Part shown: one piece after another, positions 9,001 to 19,215 of the stretch
Layout: the number at the start of each line of letters is the position of its first letter
Position numbering within the stretch: the stretch's first letter is position 1
Source of the DNA: Hippasteria phrygiana
Taxonomy: Eukaryota > Echinodermata > Asteroidea > Valvatida > Goniasteridae
Direction: 5' to 3'
Length of the DNA stretch: 64,000 bases
Assembly: GCA_037893225.1 (NCBI GenBank)
Contig: JAZGUH010000400.1
Span: 496,001 to 560,000, forward strand
Translations under genes and position numbers: made by a program
The notes under the pieces: model-generated
The model's input: only the letters and a program-made list of their open reading frames with translations
Told to the model about the DNA's origin: nothing
Databases searched by the model: none

Positions 9001-11770
9001 AAAAGCTTGAGCGCTCCATTGGAAATGAACAGAAATATTTGCTAGAATTCTTTTGCTAGAATTTCTTTAATTCGGTCTGTCTTTTTGCAGTTATCAAGCA
9101 CAAAAAAAAAACCTTGCGGAATCAATAACCCTAACCCTCCAGGGTATTTTGGCTAGAAACCCTGCCAGATGCATCAGATTGCATACTTTATCACATTGAC
9201 TTGTGTGCAGAGTGCAGCAAGGTCAAGCTGTCAGCACAGATGCACTGTGCTGCGTCTGGCAGGGTTAGGGATAAAGGAGTTACAAGAACACGTTTGTTTC
9301 TGTGCAAACACAATTAGCACTCATAAAAATTTACTGGCAATGTCAGCTCATCTAACAACAAGCACGAATTCGTGCAGGAGCCACGTCGTCCACCTATGAA
9401 TCAGTAAAGCATAGTAAATATTGTAGCGCCCTCTTCTGTTGAGCCGTGTCGCGAAAACAAATTTGGCACAACATGAAGAAGAAGAACAACAACGCTAAGC
9501 GCTTATAGAGCCCCGTCTGCGATGCGACGCAGCTAAAAAAGCAAAATATTTTAAGGTTTGCATGGTGGAGATAGCAATTAGATAAAGGTTTGCAGTAGCA
9601 CCATGTGGCAAATCTCTTTTGTGAGTTTGTGTGGTTCTGGTCAGAGTATGCTGTTCAAAACATTGGGTTTCCCCCGGTTCTTTTCAGAACCCCACAGATC
9701 TTTATCTTATTAACCTCTTGAAAGCGGACATCAGCCATTGCCGCGGTTTGAAAGAGACAACCTGGCCGGTTGTCACCTGCATGCGCATCACTGTGCATAC
9801 TCAATCCATTCATGCTTCAACTTTTGTTCTTGAATGGGAGTTTAATAAATAGATGGAGCTTTTTTCAAACCAAGTTTTCATTCACACGAAAGGAGGGCTC
9901 TAAGTGCGATGAATAGGACCACTCTATTTAGTGTGGTGCCTATTGTTTGCATTTACGCTTGGCTGCACAGCCCATTCTTGAAATACCAGCACCCCATCAA
10001 TAACAGCCGGACACAAGGGGTTCAGAAAGTCAAAATTGTCAACAGTTATTTTTGTTTCTGTAAGCCAACTGTATAAAAAAAAAAACGGGTTGCGGTGCGG
10101 TAGGGGTAAGGGCATTTAATGGGCCCATCACATTTGAATTATTTGTGGACAATTTTTGTGGACACCTACCTTATGCAATTGACGCAGTCTGAGTGAGCGT
10201 TGCGGACTGCTGTTATATGCTTAGTCGTCAGCGGATCAAACAGCAGCATGCTGTTCTCCTCACACGCCGCCACGAGAATATCACTGTGAACGGTCGGAAG
10301 AAAAAGAAATTCTGTGTAAAGGTTGGGTATAATTCCAATTCATTTTTTTCACATAGCTCCATATAAAAAACAGAAAATGTTGCTATTATATACTCTCAAA
10401 AATAAAGAGTAGACTATATCGTACGCTTTCAAGCACACCCAGGTGAAAAAGTAGGAGAATAGTAGGTCCAAAATTTTCAACAACAAAAGACAAAAGTTGG
10501 ACTTTGGAGGACAAAATCAGGATAAATATGGGACTTTTGCGAGCTCTCATGTAGTTTTCGTTGATACTCATAGCTCCATGTCAAGTAATGGTGCCAAGGC
10601 TCTACAGTCCTCAACCCATCAAAATGCAACACAACATGGTTTTGTCCGTTTTTTGGGGAATTTTTTTTAGAGGAGGGGCTTTCTATTTTATATTTTCAAG
10701 ATGACCGCTATTCTTTTTAACCCTAACAGTCCTGAATCCTCCAATTTCAATACGATTTTTCACACCACCTAGGGAGTAAGGGTTAAAATTTCCGACAATC
10801 GTTGGCTTTTCAAATGTTCAAAGATATAAAAAAAACAAACGAAGAGATATGTTGGACAAGAGAATTGAACATGTTTACATTGGTTTTAATAGTTTTAGTA
10901 AGCTTGTATTTCTTTTTCCGATGGATCGGTTGACATTTTTAGGATTTTTTTCACCTCATTTCCACTGGTAAAAATGTTTTAAAATACAGACGGCCTCCAA
11001 AATGGAAGCGGGCGGGGACGCTAAACATATCTTTTCGGTTTGCGGTAACACCATGTGTTTATCTCAACTAACGAGAGGTATGGGTTCTGAAAAGAACCTT
11101 ATTGCACAACTAGTGTCTTAACCTTCGTTAAGTGAGATGGGTTCAAGGGAGAACCAATTTCGGGCAACTCGTTTTCTCTACTGTCGATAAGTGAGAAATA
11201 TGGTTCAGGGAGAACCATGGGGACTTCTCGGGTTGTTCTCAACGTTTCGATTAGCCAGCTCTAATCTTCTCCTGACGAAGGTTGAGACACGAGTTGTGCG
11301 ATAAGGTTCTTTTCAGAACCCATACCTCTCGTTAGTTGAGATAAACACATGGTGTTACCACAAACCGAAACGATATCGATATTCCTCCATGCAAAGCCTC
11401 AAAAGACGCTAAACATGTTTTTTTGTTTTTTTACTTCGCCTGTCTGCAAATGAATATTTTATTCGTACCCACTCGGTGAAAACTCCAGGTTGAAGATAGC
11501 CTCATGCCCATTCAGTTTGGAGAAATCGGAGAAGCCGGAGGGGACGACCCTGCCGTACAGACAACAGGTGATCTCATCGAGCAGTCTACGCTGGGAGGAC
11601 CCGGTGTTAGCTCGGAAATGCACACCAACGGCCGAGCCTGCACACACCGATGCTGGGTAGGCGATTGGCCGGTTCCGTACCCACTTGCTAATGGACGTCT
11701 GCTGGGAGATACTGTTGGCATTTGTACAGCTGCCACTTTCATTGTTCTTGGATTTCCGATTCACTGCCAT
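5640..11770 (-). CDS. DCAF10: DCAF10 (WDR32)-like WD-repeat protein, complete 5-exon gene
   Basis: Exons on the minus strand: 11770-11469, 10283-10170, 8924-8727, 8418-8034 and 6026-5640. Phases (2,2,2,0) agree at every junction and give 461 aa. WD-repeat signatures include GHEAIFNLEFSPSG (near residue 90), SGSDDSTIALWD (about 150-161), GHTNWVKSIEY then FDGAVVSWD (about 172-202), and a C-terminal pair ending SGSMCGRIAFYQPKL. The family is a substrate receptor of the CUL4-DDB1 ubiquitin ligase. Vertebrate DCAF10 is about 560 aa, longer mainly by an N-terminal extension and a Ser-rich linker, which is replaced here by an acidic stretch (LEEEPGSD). The start ATG is supported by an in-frame TGA a few codons upstream. 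All introns except the shortest hold transposon insertions. Identity rests on family recall, not a database search. Confidence 0.92.
6112..6612. mobile_element. TTAA-flanked TIR element in DCAF10 intron 4
   Basis: TTAA at 6112-6115 and 6609-6612 flank inverted ends AGGTAATATACAACATTTGC and GCAAAGGTTGTATATTTCCT. No ORF. Related copies are at 52556-53153 and, partial, at 31983-32290; all share GACCTGTTxAAAGTTTT-type or TAGTATACA-type sequence. Confidence 0.7.
7216..7660. mobile_element. TIR element starting GTGACCCGCTCTGC in DCAF10 intron 4
   Basis: 28-bp perfect terminal inverted repeats begin GTGACCCGCTCTGCAAAAAG. AAAT on both sides is a possible 4-bp target duplication. No ORF. Confidence 0.8.
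7661..7990. repeat. Degenerate GGATTxAGCAGG repeats
   Basis: Near-copies of TTGTTGGATTTAGCAGG and GTATTCAGCAGGGTAGC recur irregularly here, with one more near 7188 before the TIR element. The element therefore seems to have split an older repetitive stretch. Confidence 0.5.
8034..8418 (-). CDS. DCAF10: DCAF10-like exon 4
   Basis: Acceptor CTGTCAG, donor GAG|GTCAGA (weak), phase 2 in and 0 out. Encodes LMRTRLTPDCTKLVMSTARG and IIIHDLDL, both strong DCAF10 signatures. An acidic linker replaces the vertebrate Ser-rich insert, and the exon ends HPQGWSMISRYTTRDDDAE. Confidence 0.92.
8487..8559 (-). mobile_element. tRNA-like SINE fragment in DCAF10 intron 3
   Basis: The minus strand shows a tRNA-like 73-mer with a TAGCTCAGTTGG-type box A and a TTCAAATCCCA-type box B. 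It is one of the same family as 32964-33036 and 51312-51384. It is a degenerate SINE head rather than a working tRNA gene. Confidence 0.6.
8727..8924 (-). CDS. DCAF10: DCAF10-like exon 3 (two WD blades)
   Basis: Acceptor CCTGTAG, donor AG|GTATTG, phase 2 in and out, 198 bp. Encodes FLDSRTFASGSDDSTIALWD and GHTNWVKSIEY with FDGAVVSWD, the most diagnostic DCAF10 region. It holds the WDxR motif (IALWDIRNL), the type of motif used for DDB1 docking in DCAF proteins. Confidence 0.93.
9129..9270. mobile_element. 142-bp element with CCCTAACCCT ends, copy 1
   Basis: Starts CCCTAACCCTCCAGGG and ends CTGGCAGGGTTAGGG, with CCAGACGCA/TGCGTCTGG-type subterminal pairs. Same length and more than about 90% identical by eye to 57300-57441 and 59460-59601. 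Lies in DCAF10 intron 2. Confidence 0.85.
9549..9705 (-). mobile_element. GGTTTGCGGTAACACC family, copy A
   Basis: Contains GGTTTGCAGTAGCACCATG (from 9587) and a paired GGTTCTTTTCAGAACC block. It is preceded by TTTGCATGGTGGAGATAG, the reverse complement of the tail of copy B at 11037. It therefore sits in the opposite orientation to copy B. Confidence 0.6.
10170..10283 (-). CDS. DCAF10: DCAF10-like exon 2
   Basis: Acceptor TTCACAG, donor AAG|GTAGGT. Encodes DILVAACEENSMLLFDP through NAHSDCVNCI, matching the DCAF10 blade with LLFDP and AHxDCVN. The exon is 114 bp, phase 2 in and 2 out. It is shorter than a typical minimum ORF length. Confidence 0.9.
10668..11030 (+). repeat. Dispersed repeat, copy 1 (interrupted)
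   Basis: Similar over its whole length to 36718-37045, sharing TTTTCAAGATGxCCGC, TTGAACATGTTTACA, TTTAGTAAGCTTGTATTT and GGGGACGCTAAACAT. It is broken by a 62-bp TTAA insertion (10721-10782) and by the element that starts near 11029. Unknown family, no protein. Confidence 0.7.
10721..10782. mobile_element. 62-bp TTAA-flanked miniature element
   Basis: TTAA at 10717-10720 and 10783-10786 flank a unit starting CCCTAACAGTCC and ending GTAAGGG. The paralogous repeat at 36718-37045 has a single TTAA at this position, which is the empty site. A related copy is at 63567-63632, and a fragment is near 26093. TTAA targeting with CCCTA ends is typical of piggyBac. Confidence 0.8.
11029..11416 (+). mobile_element. 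GGTTTGCGGTAACACC family, copy B, with 12-bp target duplication
   Basis: Inverted ends of more than 60 bp (GGTTTGCGGTAACACCATGT from 11037; its complement ends at 11366) are followed by a tail CTCCATGCAAAGCCTCAAAA. GACGCTAAACAT occurs on both sides (11017-11028 and 11405-11416) but once in the paralogous repeat near 37010. The interior carries several GGTTC/GAACC hairpins and a degenerate hammerhead-like fold near 11235-11290 on the minus strand. Confidence 0.65.
11469..11770 (-). CDS. DCAF10: DCAF10-like exon 1 (start exon)
   Basis: Begins MAVNRKSKNNESG, a basic, Ser/Asn-rich segment, and ends in the first WD strand LEFSPSG. The donor is GG|GTACGA, a weak site, leaving phase 2. Any third base after GG keeps Gly, so the junction is safe. 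Upstream (11771 to about 11930) is probably 5' UTR. Confidence 0.88.
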
Positions 11771-12529
11771 GGCAACGCGTCAAGTAAGCGTCACTCTACA
11801 CGATACAGCCGGCACAAAAGGCCAGGTGTCTTTTTTTTAGTTGAATTCGACTTCGGATTTGGAAGTCTCAGCAAGTTTCATACAGCCTGTCTGATTTGGG
11901 GGCATTGTGTACATCGCATAAAATTGGAGCCTTAATTTGTGAATTTTCAACAATCACTGATGGCAACTAGAGCTTCTTTTACTTGAAAAATAAATCAAAT
12001 TACGCCCACTGTTTGAATCGAAATACGCAGAAACTACTTATTTCACGTGTCAAAAAAAAGGTTGGAAGAGACTTTGCAGGCTAATTTGCCCCGTTGCAAA
12101 CAAACTCAGTTAAAAACCACAGCTAAGAATGTTTTTATTCCAGAAAACCTCAGCTGCAAAAAATTCCATGAATTAGAGATTCTCGAAAAATTCAGAAAGA
12201 AAAAAAAGAATTTGGCAAATCCTACTCATCAAAGGTTCTCTCTAATCATCCTGATGCACCAACAGAGTGGTTGTGGTAATGCTTTTATCCCTCTGCGATC
12301 TTGTATTGCAAACATGTCTTCATTTTGTGTGCCGACATCCAAACTGTCCTCTTAGTGTTGAAGAATGACCTCAGTAAAGGTGTGCATTGGGAGACACAGG
12401 TGTCCATGTACCACGATGATCCCAGTCATCTACTCAATTGCAGGGATTCTCAACAATGGGATTGCCATCTGAGAAGAATTAAATGAATACAGGTTAAAAT
12501 TTTACAGGTCGTATGTGTGTATGTAATGT
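11771..12529. other. Upstream flank of the DCAF10-like gene
   Basis: The first 150 bp are probably 5' UTR and promoter. No TATA box stands out. Beyond that I see nothing recognisable. Confidence 0.4.
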
Positions 12530-12625
12530 GCGTGACTATACAGTCGCCGGGGTCCTTTTTGTCGCCACTCGTATGTACATATGTACGAGTGGCGACAAAA
12601 AGACCCGGGGACTATATAGTCACGC
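12530..12625. repeat. 96-bp palindrome
   Basis: Arms of about 48 bp (GCGTGACTATACAGTC at the left, GACTATATAGTCACGC at the right) meet at the centre GTACATATGTAC with a few mismatches. A miniature fold-back element. Confidence 0.8.
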
Positions 12626-12752
12626 CCGTTAGCCAACTACAAATTGGCTGTTAAGTCCCAAATTATGATTTTTCAGTAAGGCTTGAAAATTACTGACAAA
12701 TCCTCATGTATTCAAAATGTTTTGAATGACCTTGAAGGCTAGTAAATTTCCT

Positions 12753-13110
12753 GGAAATATTTACTTTAATACCCCCACCAAAAATCAGTCAGGAACAGTA
12801 AAATCGTGGAAAATAACCAACCCTGATTGATAACAAGTGTCTAAACCTGTTATTTCAAGATTTATGTCAGCCAAATATGTACAAAATGAGGCAGAAACCA
12901 ACATGTAATTAAGTGCCACTTTGAGTGACTATATACTGTCATGACTGCAAAGAACATCTTTTATCCCCCATATTGCACGAACATTTCTTGACTGAAGTCT
13001 CAAAATTAGAGGTTGGGCCAAGTGTTTATACATTTCTAAAAACAAATAGAAGGCTATTTTCCAAAATGTTGCTGTTCCTGACTGATTTTGGTGGGGGGTA
13101 AAATCTTTCC
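12753..13110. mobile_element. hAT-like MITE, TIR GGAAAGATTTTACTTTAATA, copy 1
   Basis: Left end GGAAATATTTACTTTAATAC, right end GGGGGGTAAAATCTTTCC. Both arms continue through CCACCAAAA, GGAACAG and TTGGAAAATAACC-type sequence. The best copy is at 61883-62272. Confidence 0.75.
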
Positions 13111-13514
13111 AATTTCCTTTAACATGTTTAAAGTCTTTAAAAAAAATCATATTTGGTTTAAAGATGCTGTTTCCGTGATTTGGGCGCAGGGAATGGATCC
13201 CCTCCACCCCCTCGCCCCCAAAAAAAATACAAAAAATTTACTGAATTGTCTATTTGTTAGCCATGTTAGATACATGTACACGATCACGGGCCGGCCTGGC
13301 AGTACAGTCCGTATCGCCTATCGGCAAATGATCGGGCCGGTGTCGTGCCAAAAAGTGCCCCTGCGAAATAGTGTCCGCTTATTAGCATATTGCCATCTGA
13401 TTGGTCCTGCGCCTGTTTATCAACGTAAATGCAGCTGTGGTCATGTGTGTTTTGACAACAGGTGAACTGTCGGCGATTGTGTAGTGTAGGGCCCTGTTCC
13501 CTATAAGAAAACAA

Positions 13515-13645
13515 GGAAAGATTTTACTTTAATACCCCCCACCAAAATCGGTAAGGAACAGCAAATCTTGGAAAATAACCATCCATTTGTGTTCATAATT
13601 GGCACAACCTTTAATTTTGAGAATTTTGTTGGGACATTTTAGTGT
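13515..13645 (+). mobile_element. hAT-like MITE, truncated copy 2
   Basis: The left half starts GGAAAGATTTTACTTTAATA and runs to AACCTTTAATTTTGAGAATT as in 61883-62272. The right half is absent where the GAGACC repeats begin. Confidence 0.6.
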
Positions 13646-13654
13646 AATATACAG

Positions 13655-13795
13655 TGTTGTAGTCGAGACCCGAAGTCCGAGACCGAGACCAAGACCGAGA
13701 CCTGATGGTCCGAGACCGAGACCGAGACCGAGACCTGGAAGACCGAGACCGAGACCTAATGGCCCAAGACCGAGACCGAGACCTCGAGACCTTGT
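13655..13795 (+). repeat. (GAGACC)n tandem array
   Basis: Irregular GAGACCGAGACC units with short interruptions. It reads as Arg-Pro on one strand and Arg-Ser on the other by chance; not coding. Confidence 0.85.
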
Positions 13796-14260
13796 ATGTC
13801 ATTTACATAATAAAATGCAATTTCTACCGCAATAAACTGTTCAAAATTACAAAAAAAAGATGTCAAAAGAATTAAGAGAAGTCTGCTTTAGGTTATTTTG
13901 GAATGAGAAAAAATACCCTCGACTCTATTTTGATAAAAACTAAAGAGGGGCCCTTACACTACACAATCGCCGAACTGTCAGTATCACGAAAAACACACAG
14001 ATTTTGAACAAATATAAGTTGAACTATCACTAAAAACCATTTCAACAAATCCACAAATTCTTTGTAATTACTGGGAAAAAGGAAAGCGTCAGTCAAAGAA
14101 ATTGTAAAATGAAAATTAATATGAAAAATGCATGACGTCTTGACAGCCCGAGCTCAACAGCAAGCCGCAATTGGATGCACGCTTAACGTGGACACAATGT
14201 GACGTTACAGGCGCAGGACCAATCAGATGCCAATATGCTAATACGCGGACACTATTAGGC

Positions 14261-14725
14261 GGTCATACTAATCACCGTCAACACGCAAAACACCGTCAAC
14301 ACACCGTCAACACCTCCAAAACACATTCTTAACTGACAAATGCGGTTCAAAACCGTAAAGTATGGCTCAACCATGGAGGAAGGAACGATTTGGGCTTAAA
14401 AATGGGAGGTTACGTCTGAAAATGCGATTTCTTTCTTCAAGAAAACGGACCTCTCCATGCAGCTCCGAAATCGGCAGCCGTGCCTCACTCAGCCATGTCG
14501 CGGGCGCGCAGCGCGTGCGAAGGCAAGATGGCGGCCAACGGCCGTGCTGCTTAGTTAGAGAAAACAAATTCCATTTTCATAAATGAAATGTGACTTTTAA
14601 CCGACAGAAATCCTAATTTTTAGCCTAGGCATTACATTTCTATGCCTCTTTTGTTAATTTAGAATGTGTTTTGGAGGTGTTGACGGTGTTTGTGCGTGTT
14701 GACGGTGATTAGTAATGGTATGACC
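14261..14725. mobile_element. TIR element with GTCAACA subterminal repeats
   Basis: Inverted ends GGTCATACTAATCACCGTCA and its complement. CGTCAAC is repeated three times in the left arm and GTTGACGG at least twice in the right. The interior carries CAAGATGGCGGCC, a YY1-like motif (about 14524). Resembles 60674-61102. Confidence 0.7.
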
Positions 14726-14759
14726 CTTAGCAGGGGACACTTTTTAGCATGACACCGGC

Positions 14760-15847
14760 TACTTCCAAAAATGTAAGGCTCTCCGTTAGCCTTACAAGGA
14801 TATGTGATTTTGGTCCCCGTAACTCAATGGGATTTGCAATACGCTCTTGCGATATCATTTACAATGTTCCAGAATTCCACTTTCCCAAACCTTAATCTCC
14901 CCAGAAGGTTATCCAATCCCTCCTACATATCTTTTAGACTTTTGCAGCCCATTTGCGGAACATTGAAACGGACAATTTATTGAGTAATGGAGTTTTTACT
15001 CACCAAACGACGTATGCAGCCGAGATGAACATGGCGTCGCACAGCTGACTAATGCAGTCCTCCAGACTGCGCATGCGCGAGGATTTTTCGAAGAAATTTG
15101 GGGCTCGACCATTTTTTGAAGGGGGGGGGCATCTTGTCTACATCGCACAACGGTGATGTGTGCAATGTGATTAATTATTGGCGCGCTATTATACCTACTA
15201 GTGTTGTTCCTTGGCCTGACAATGTTTGTTATGCCCATACGTCTAAATGTCATGGCGGGTAGCCACGTAGCTATTTTTAGATAGATGATGCAACAAATCA
15301 AATTATAACGACTTACCCTAGCTGCATTGACTTTAAATGTTGCAATACCGACTATTAATCAGCACCAAAAATATTCCGTAAATGTTCATTTTAAAACAGA
15401 ACGAATGTTCAAACACACACAACGATGTGTAAAGCGCGTCATGCACACATCACCGTTGCGCGATGTAGACAAGATGCCCCCCCCCCTTCAAAAAATGGTC
15501 GAGCCCCAAATTTCTTCGAAAAATCCTCGCGCATGCGCAGTCTGGAGGACTGCATTAGTCAGCTGTGCGACGCCATGTTCATCTCGGCTGCATACGTCGT
15601 TTGGTGAGTAAAAACTCCATTACTCAATAAATTGTCCGTTTCAATGTTCCGCAAATGGGCCGCAAAAGTCTAAAAGATATGTAGGAGGGATTGGATAACC
15701 TTCTGGGGAGATTAAGGTTTGGGAAAGTGGAATTCTGGAACATTGTAAATGATATCGCAAGAGCGTATTGCAAATCCCATTGAGTTACGGGGACCAAAAT
15801 CACATATCCTTGTAAGGCTAACGGAGAGCCTTACATTTTTGGAAGTA
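14760..15847. mobile_element. Long-armed fold-back element with 9-bp target duplication
   Basis: Arms 14760-15164 and 15442-15847 (about 405 bp, nearly identical) start TACTTCCAAAAATGTAAGG and enclose a 277-bp spacer. GACACCGGC lies directly outside each end (14751-14759 and 15848-15856), a 9-bp target duplication as made by Mutator-like elements. Each arm carries the reading SSRMRSLEDCISQLC ending in AYVVW, followed by a splice donor G|GTGAGT. I do not recognise the peptide. No transposase. Confidence 0.75.
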
Positions 15848-15856
15848 GACACCGGC

Positions 15857-18800
15857 ATGACCGGGCAAAGGACGCCGACGCCGGCGTAGGCTTGTGAAAA
15901 TTAACGTTACCTCTCAGTTTCCTTAATGGTAAGCTAACCATGAGTGTCTTGTGGCGCAGGAACAAGTCAGTGTGGCAATGTTTCATTAGCTACGTTTTTC
16001 TTGCGTAAATATACGAGGAATCTTGGTATTTAACAAAGCAACAATGTGAAAACGTTAGACCATCATGGAGGCAGCCATCTTGTTAATAATGTACTACTAG
16101 CGACAGAGGGCGCTATTCCACCTCACCGTTGGGCTTGATGTGCAGTTCCCAGCACGCCAGGCATGCATCTAGATATATGCAGATATCATAGAATTTTTCC
16201 AAATTTTTTCCCCTTTGATTTAAAGAAAATGATGTTGTTTCGGCGATGATTTGTCAAGTTTTTAAAAGTCCTATTGTGAAATGTTCTTGTCGTGTTCCCT
16301 ATTACTTGTCGGTGGAAGCTTCATAATCATAGGATAAAAAAAAATTGGTGGGCGGGGACGCCCACATTCTGAACTCGGACATTAACTTTTAGATCTTATA
16401 ATTCGGGTTACGCAAAAAGGTTCGTCTATCATCTATTGCTATCATTTTGGTTACACCCCTACTCCCGTGGATCCGCTTTTTCTTATCAGCTTGTATCAAT
16501 GTCACTATCATCTTTAGTCTAATTTCCCTTCAGATCCCCCCCCCCCCCCCCCCCACAAAAAAAAAAAAAAAACATGCCGGGAAGTATCTTGGCTGATGAC
16601 CGCACAAACGTTTAGGCCTGGCCAACATGCTTTCCTGATTTCGGGCTTCCTTCGTTGTTTGTATCTGTTAAGGCCGGTGTCATATGAATATCCGAGTCAT
16701 ATGAATATCGGACTCTTCTTCCCTATGATTGGGCACCCCCCACCCCCTATAAAAACTCATTGCCACCCCAGTCACCCCCCTACTGAAAATTTTACAAATG
16801 CACAAATAATATTATAAAGAAAAAACACTGAGCGCCCCCCCCCCCACCAACTGCAACATCCAGCCAGCCCCCCCCCCCCCCCCCCACTCGCCACCTCACC
16901 CTATGGAGACGGCCCTGGCAACCACCCTGCACTCAAATACAAAAATCACCCATCACCAGCAGATATCTTTTCCAGTAATACTTTTTGTATTAATGTATAC
17001 TTTCTTTGGCATGACATTATACAGGAAGAATACTGTACGTTATTTACAGAGAATTTTAATATTATATACAAACTAAATTCGTCCAACGACCAAGCCATTC
17101 AATATTTACAGTGTGATCCCACCCTTACGGTCAAATGCCAAACAGTGAATCAAAAAAAAAAAGTGAAATCTTTACAAATAAATTCTCTTTTCTTCCTGGT
17201 ATCTCTCCAAGCACAACCCGAACACCCTGACCCCTTGTTTAGAAAAGCTTGAGAATGGGGTCGGATAGGTTGCCATAAATAATGCAAACCTATGTCCCTG
17301 TGAATGCCTTTGTTTAGCCCCTGATGACACTGGGTATAACCCTTTTGGCTGATGTGATCTGGGAAGACCAATCGAACCGGCCCCATAAAAATGGAATTTT
17401 ACAGTTCCATTACAGTTCCATCACTGGTACACAGAAAACGGCCTAGTCGTGTTGCTGTTATCGTGGCAAAAAGCTAGTGGCTCAATGCGACAAAAAACCT
17501 CCATTTTCTTAAATACTTTTAAAGTGTTACCTCTATAAAACAATCTAAGTGTTTATTAAAGCTCCACTCTGCAGCAAAAACAGTTCTCAGAGAGAGCATG
17601 CATCATTCTCAATCAATTTTAATCATCTTAATGAAACCAGTATCTTATAAATCTGGAGCCGAACTAATTATTACAAAAAAAATAACTGGGCAGCATCCGA
17701 GTTACAAATTTCAGACTTTTTCTCCTTCTCTTTCCTAGCAGATGATTGATGGCACATGCTCTCGGTAAATGTACAACATTTTAAAGAAGTCGTCGAAATT
17801 CGAGACTAAATCTATGCCATTACAATGAATTTTGGTTACACGTTGAAATTGCTAAAGCAGAAAGAAATGTATATATCTTGAACATAATAATGTGTGACCA
17901 ACCACTCGGTGCAACACATATTATGCACGTTCCCCTCAATATAATATATAAAAATAGCACCAATGGCCGAAAAACACCGATGCAGGCATCAAGCTGTCAA
18001 AATTGACTTTCTTGAGATACAAAGGACAGAATAGGAAAGTGCTGTAGGTTGGGGTAAACGTCTTTTTGTATTTTCATAAATCACACAGCACCGGCCTATT
18101 GTGTCCAACCTATCTCAACAGCCTTAGGTGGGGAGATTATTCATTTTTTTTCTTTTTTTTCCTTAATATTATTTTACATTTTCTGATGTCCAAAGCCTTT
18201 TTTCATCCATATATGCCACTGTCAGAACATCAGAAATCATACAGCATTTTGTATTAAAAGGCTATGCGCTTCTGCTGTACATCAGCATGTACAAAAGCAG
18301 CTTTCAAAAACTCCCGAAAATCCAATTCAAACAACCTCTATAAGATCCTTCAAATTAACAAAACTCGGTGTGTTTTAACACAACAGCAAGTTTAAACTGA
18401 AATATGTGATTAAGTAAATTTGTATAGACAAAAGTTATAAATCATTCTAATAAGGTAATAAATAAGGACGAAATATTTCTAAACCATTTAAAATTCTGCC
18501 AGCATCTTAAAAAGAGAAACTGTGGTAAATATGAATTGGTGAGACGGACCACCAAATCCAATCTGACATTTTCCCCTCAAAGATGTTCAGAAAATAATAA
18601 ATTTGGAGCTTTGGAAATTGAAAGACTAAAGTTACATACGTACGTACGCTGTCCACAAGTTTTTACCTGAAACAATATGAAAATTGATATCAAATTCTAA
18701 AATGTTCACTACTGCATACATGTTGTCCATGCACTAGTATTACATTTTTATGATAAGTGTAATTTGTTTTTTCTCTAAATCGTAAATATAAGTTTTCAAC

Positions 18801-18972
18801 AAATGTTTTTTTTTTTTTTGATAATTTTTGTCTGATTATATACAATTATGCTGGCAACAACTTAAAAATACAAGTACAGCTGTACTCGGTGAATTTGAGT
18901 GCATGTTTATTACGTGTCCTACAATGTTACAACTCCAAGAATGGGTATCTGTGTGCCTCACAGAAGGATGCA
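15857..18972. other. Intergenic, mononucleotide tracts, possible distal 3' UTR of the WBP1-like gene
   Basis: Contains C and A runs (16535-16572, 16828-16885) and a MITE-like GGAGGCAGCCATCTTG motif near 16066. About 17000-18970 is AT-rich, low in repeats and lies downstream of the WBP1-like stop. It could be UTR, but no polyadenylation site was fixed. Confidence 0.35.
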
Positions 18973-19215
18973 GGGCCCAATTTCATGGCTCTGCTTACCG
19001 TTGGCGAAAAATCCCCGCTTACTGTAGCAGAAAATTCTGTGCTTACGGCAAGCGTATTTCACGCGTTAGCGGGGAATTTTGGCTCCTGAGCATGCGCACA
19101 TCCCGTAACTAAGGATTCTGTGCTTACAGGGTTAGCGCAGAATTTTTCCTGGTAGCGCAAAATGGTGATCGTAAGCGCGGAAAGCTGTGGTTAGCAGAGC
19201 CATGAAATTGGGCCC
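18973..19215. mobile_element. MITE with ends GGGCCCAATTTCATGGCTC
   Basis: Perfect 20-bp-plus ends (GGGCCCAATTTCATGGCTC; its complement ends at 19215). The interior alternates GCTTAC and GTAAGC motifs. Related to 46345-46600 and to relics near 56790-56935 and 59905. Confidence 0.8.

Larger units (their letters stand above)
13336..14759. mobile_element. Composite TIR element starting GCCGGTGTCxTGCxAAAAAG
   Basis: Inverted ends share GCCGGTGTC, AAAAAGTG, ATAGTGTCCGC, TTAGCATATTG and CTGATTGGTCCTGCGCC. The right arm is interrupted by a second element at 14261-14725. The interior holds a truncated hAT-like copy (from 13515) and a GAGACC tandem array, so at least three elements are nested here. 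Confidence 0.7.

Noticed and set aside
9129..9270. Interstitial telomere
   Set aside because: Only one and a half repeats at each end of a defined 142-bp element.
13599..13835. Arg-Pro and Arg-Ser rich ORFs resembling an RS domain
   Set aside because: GAGACC tandem repeat inside a transposon stack; RS-like appearance comes from the repeat.
15425..15607. Mediator-subunit-like identity for SLEDCISQLCDAM
   Set aside because: Only a vague resemblance in heptad pattern; no diagnostic residues.
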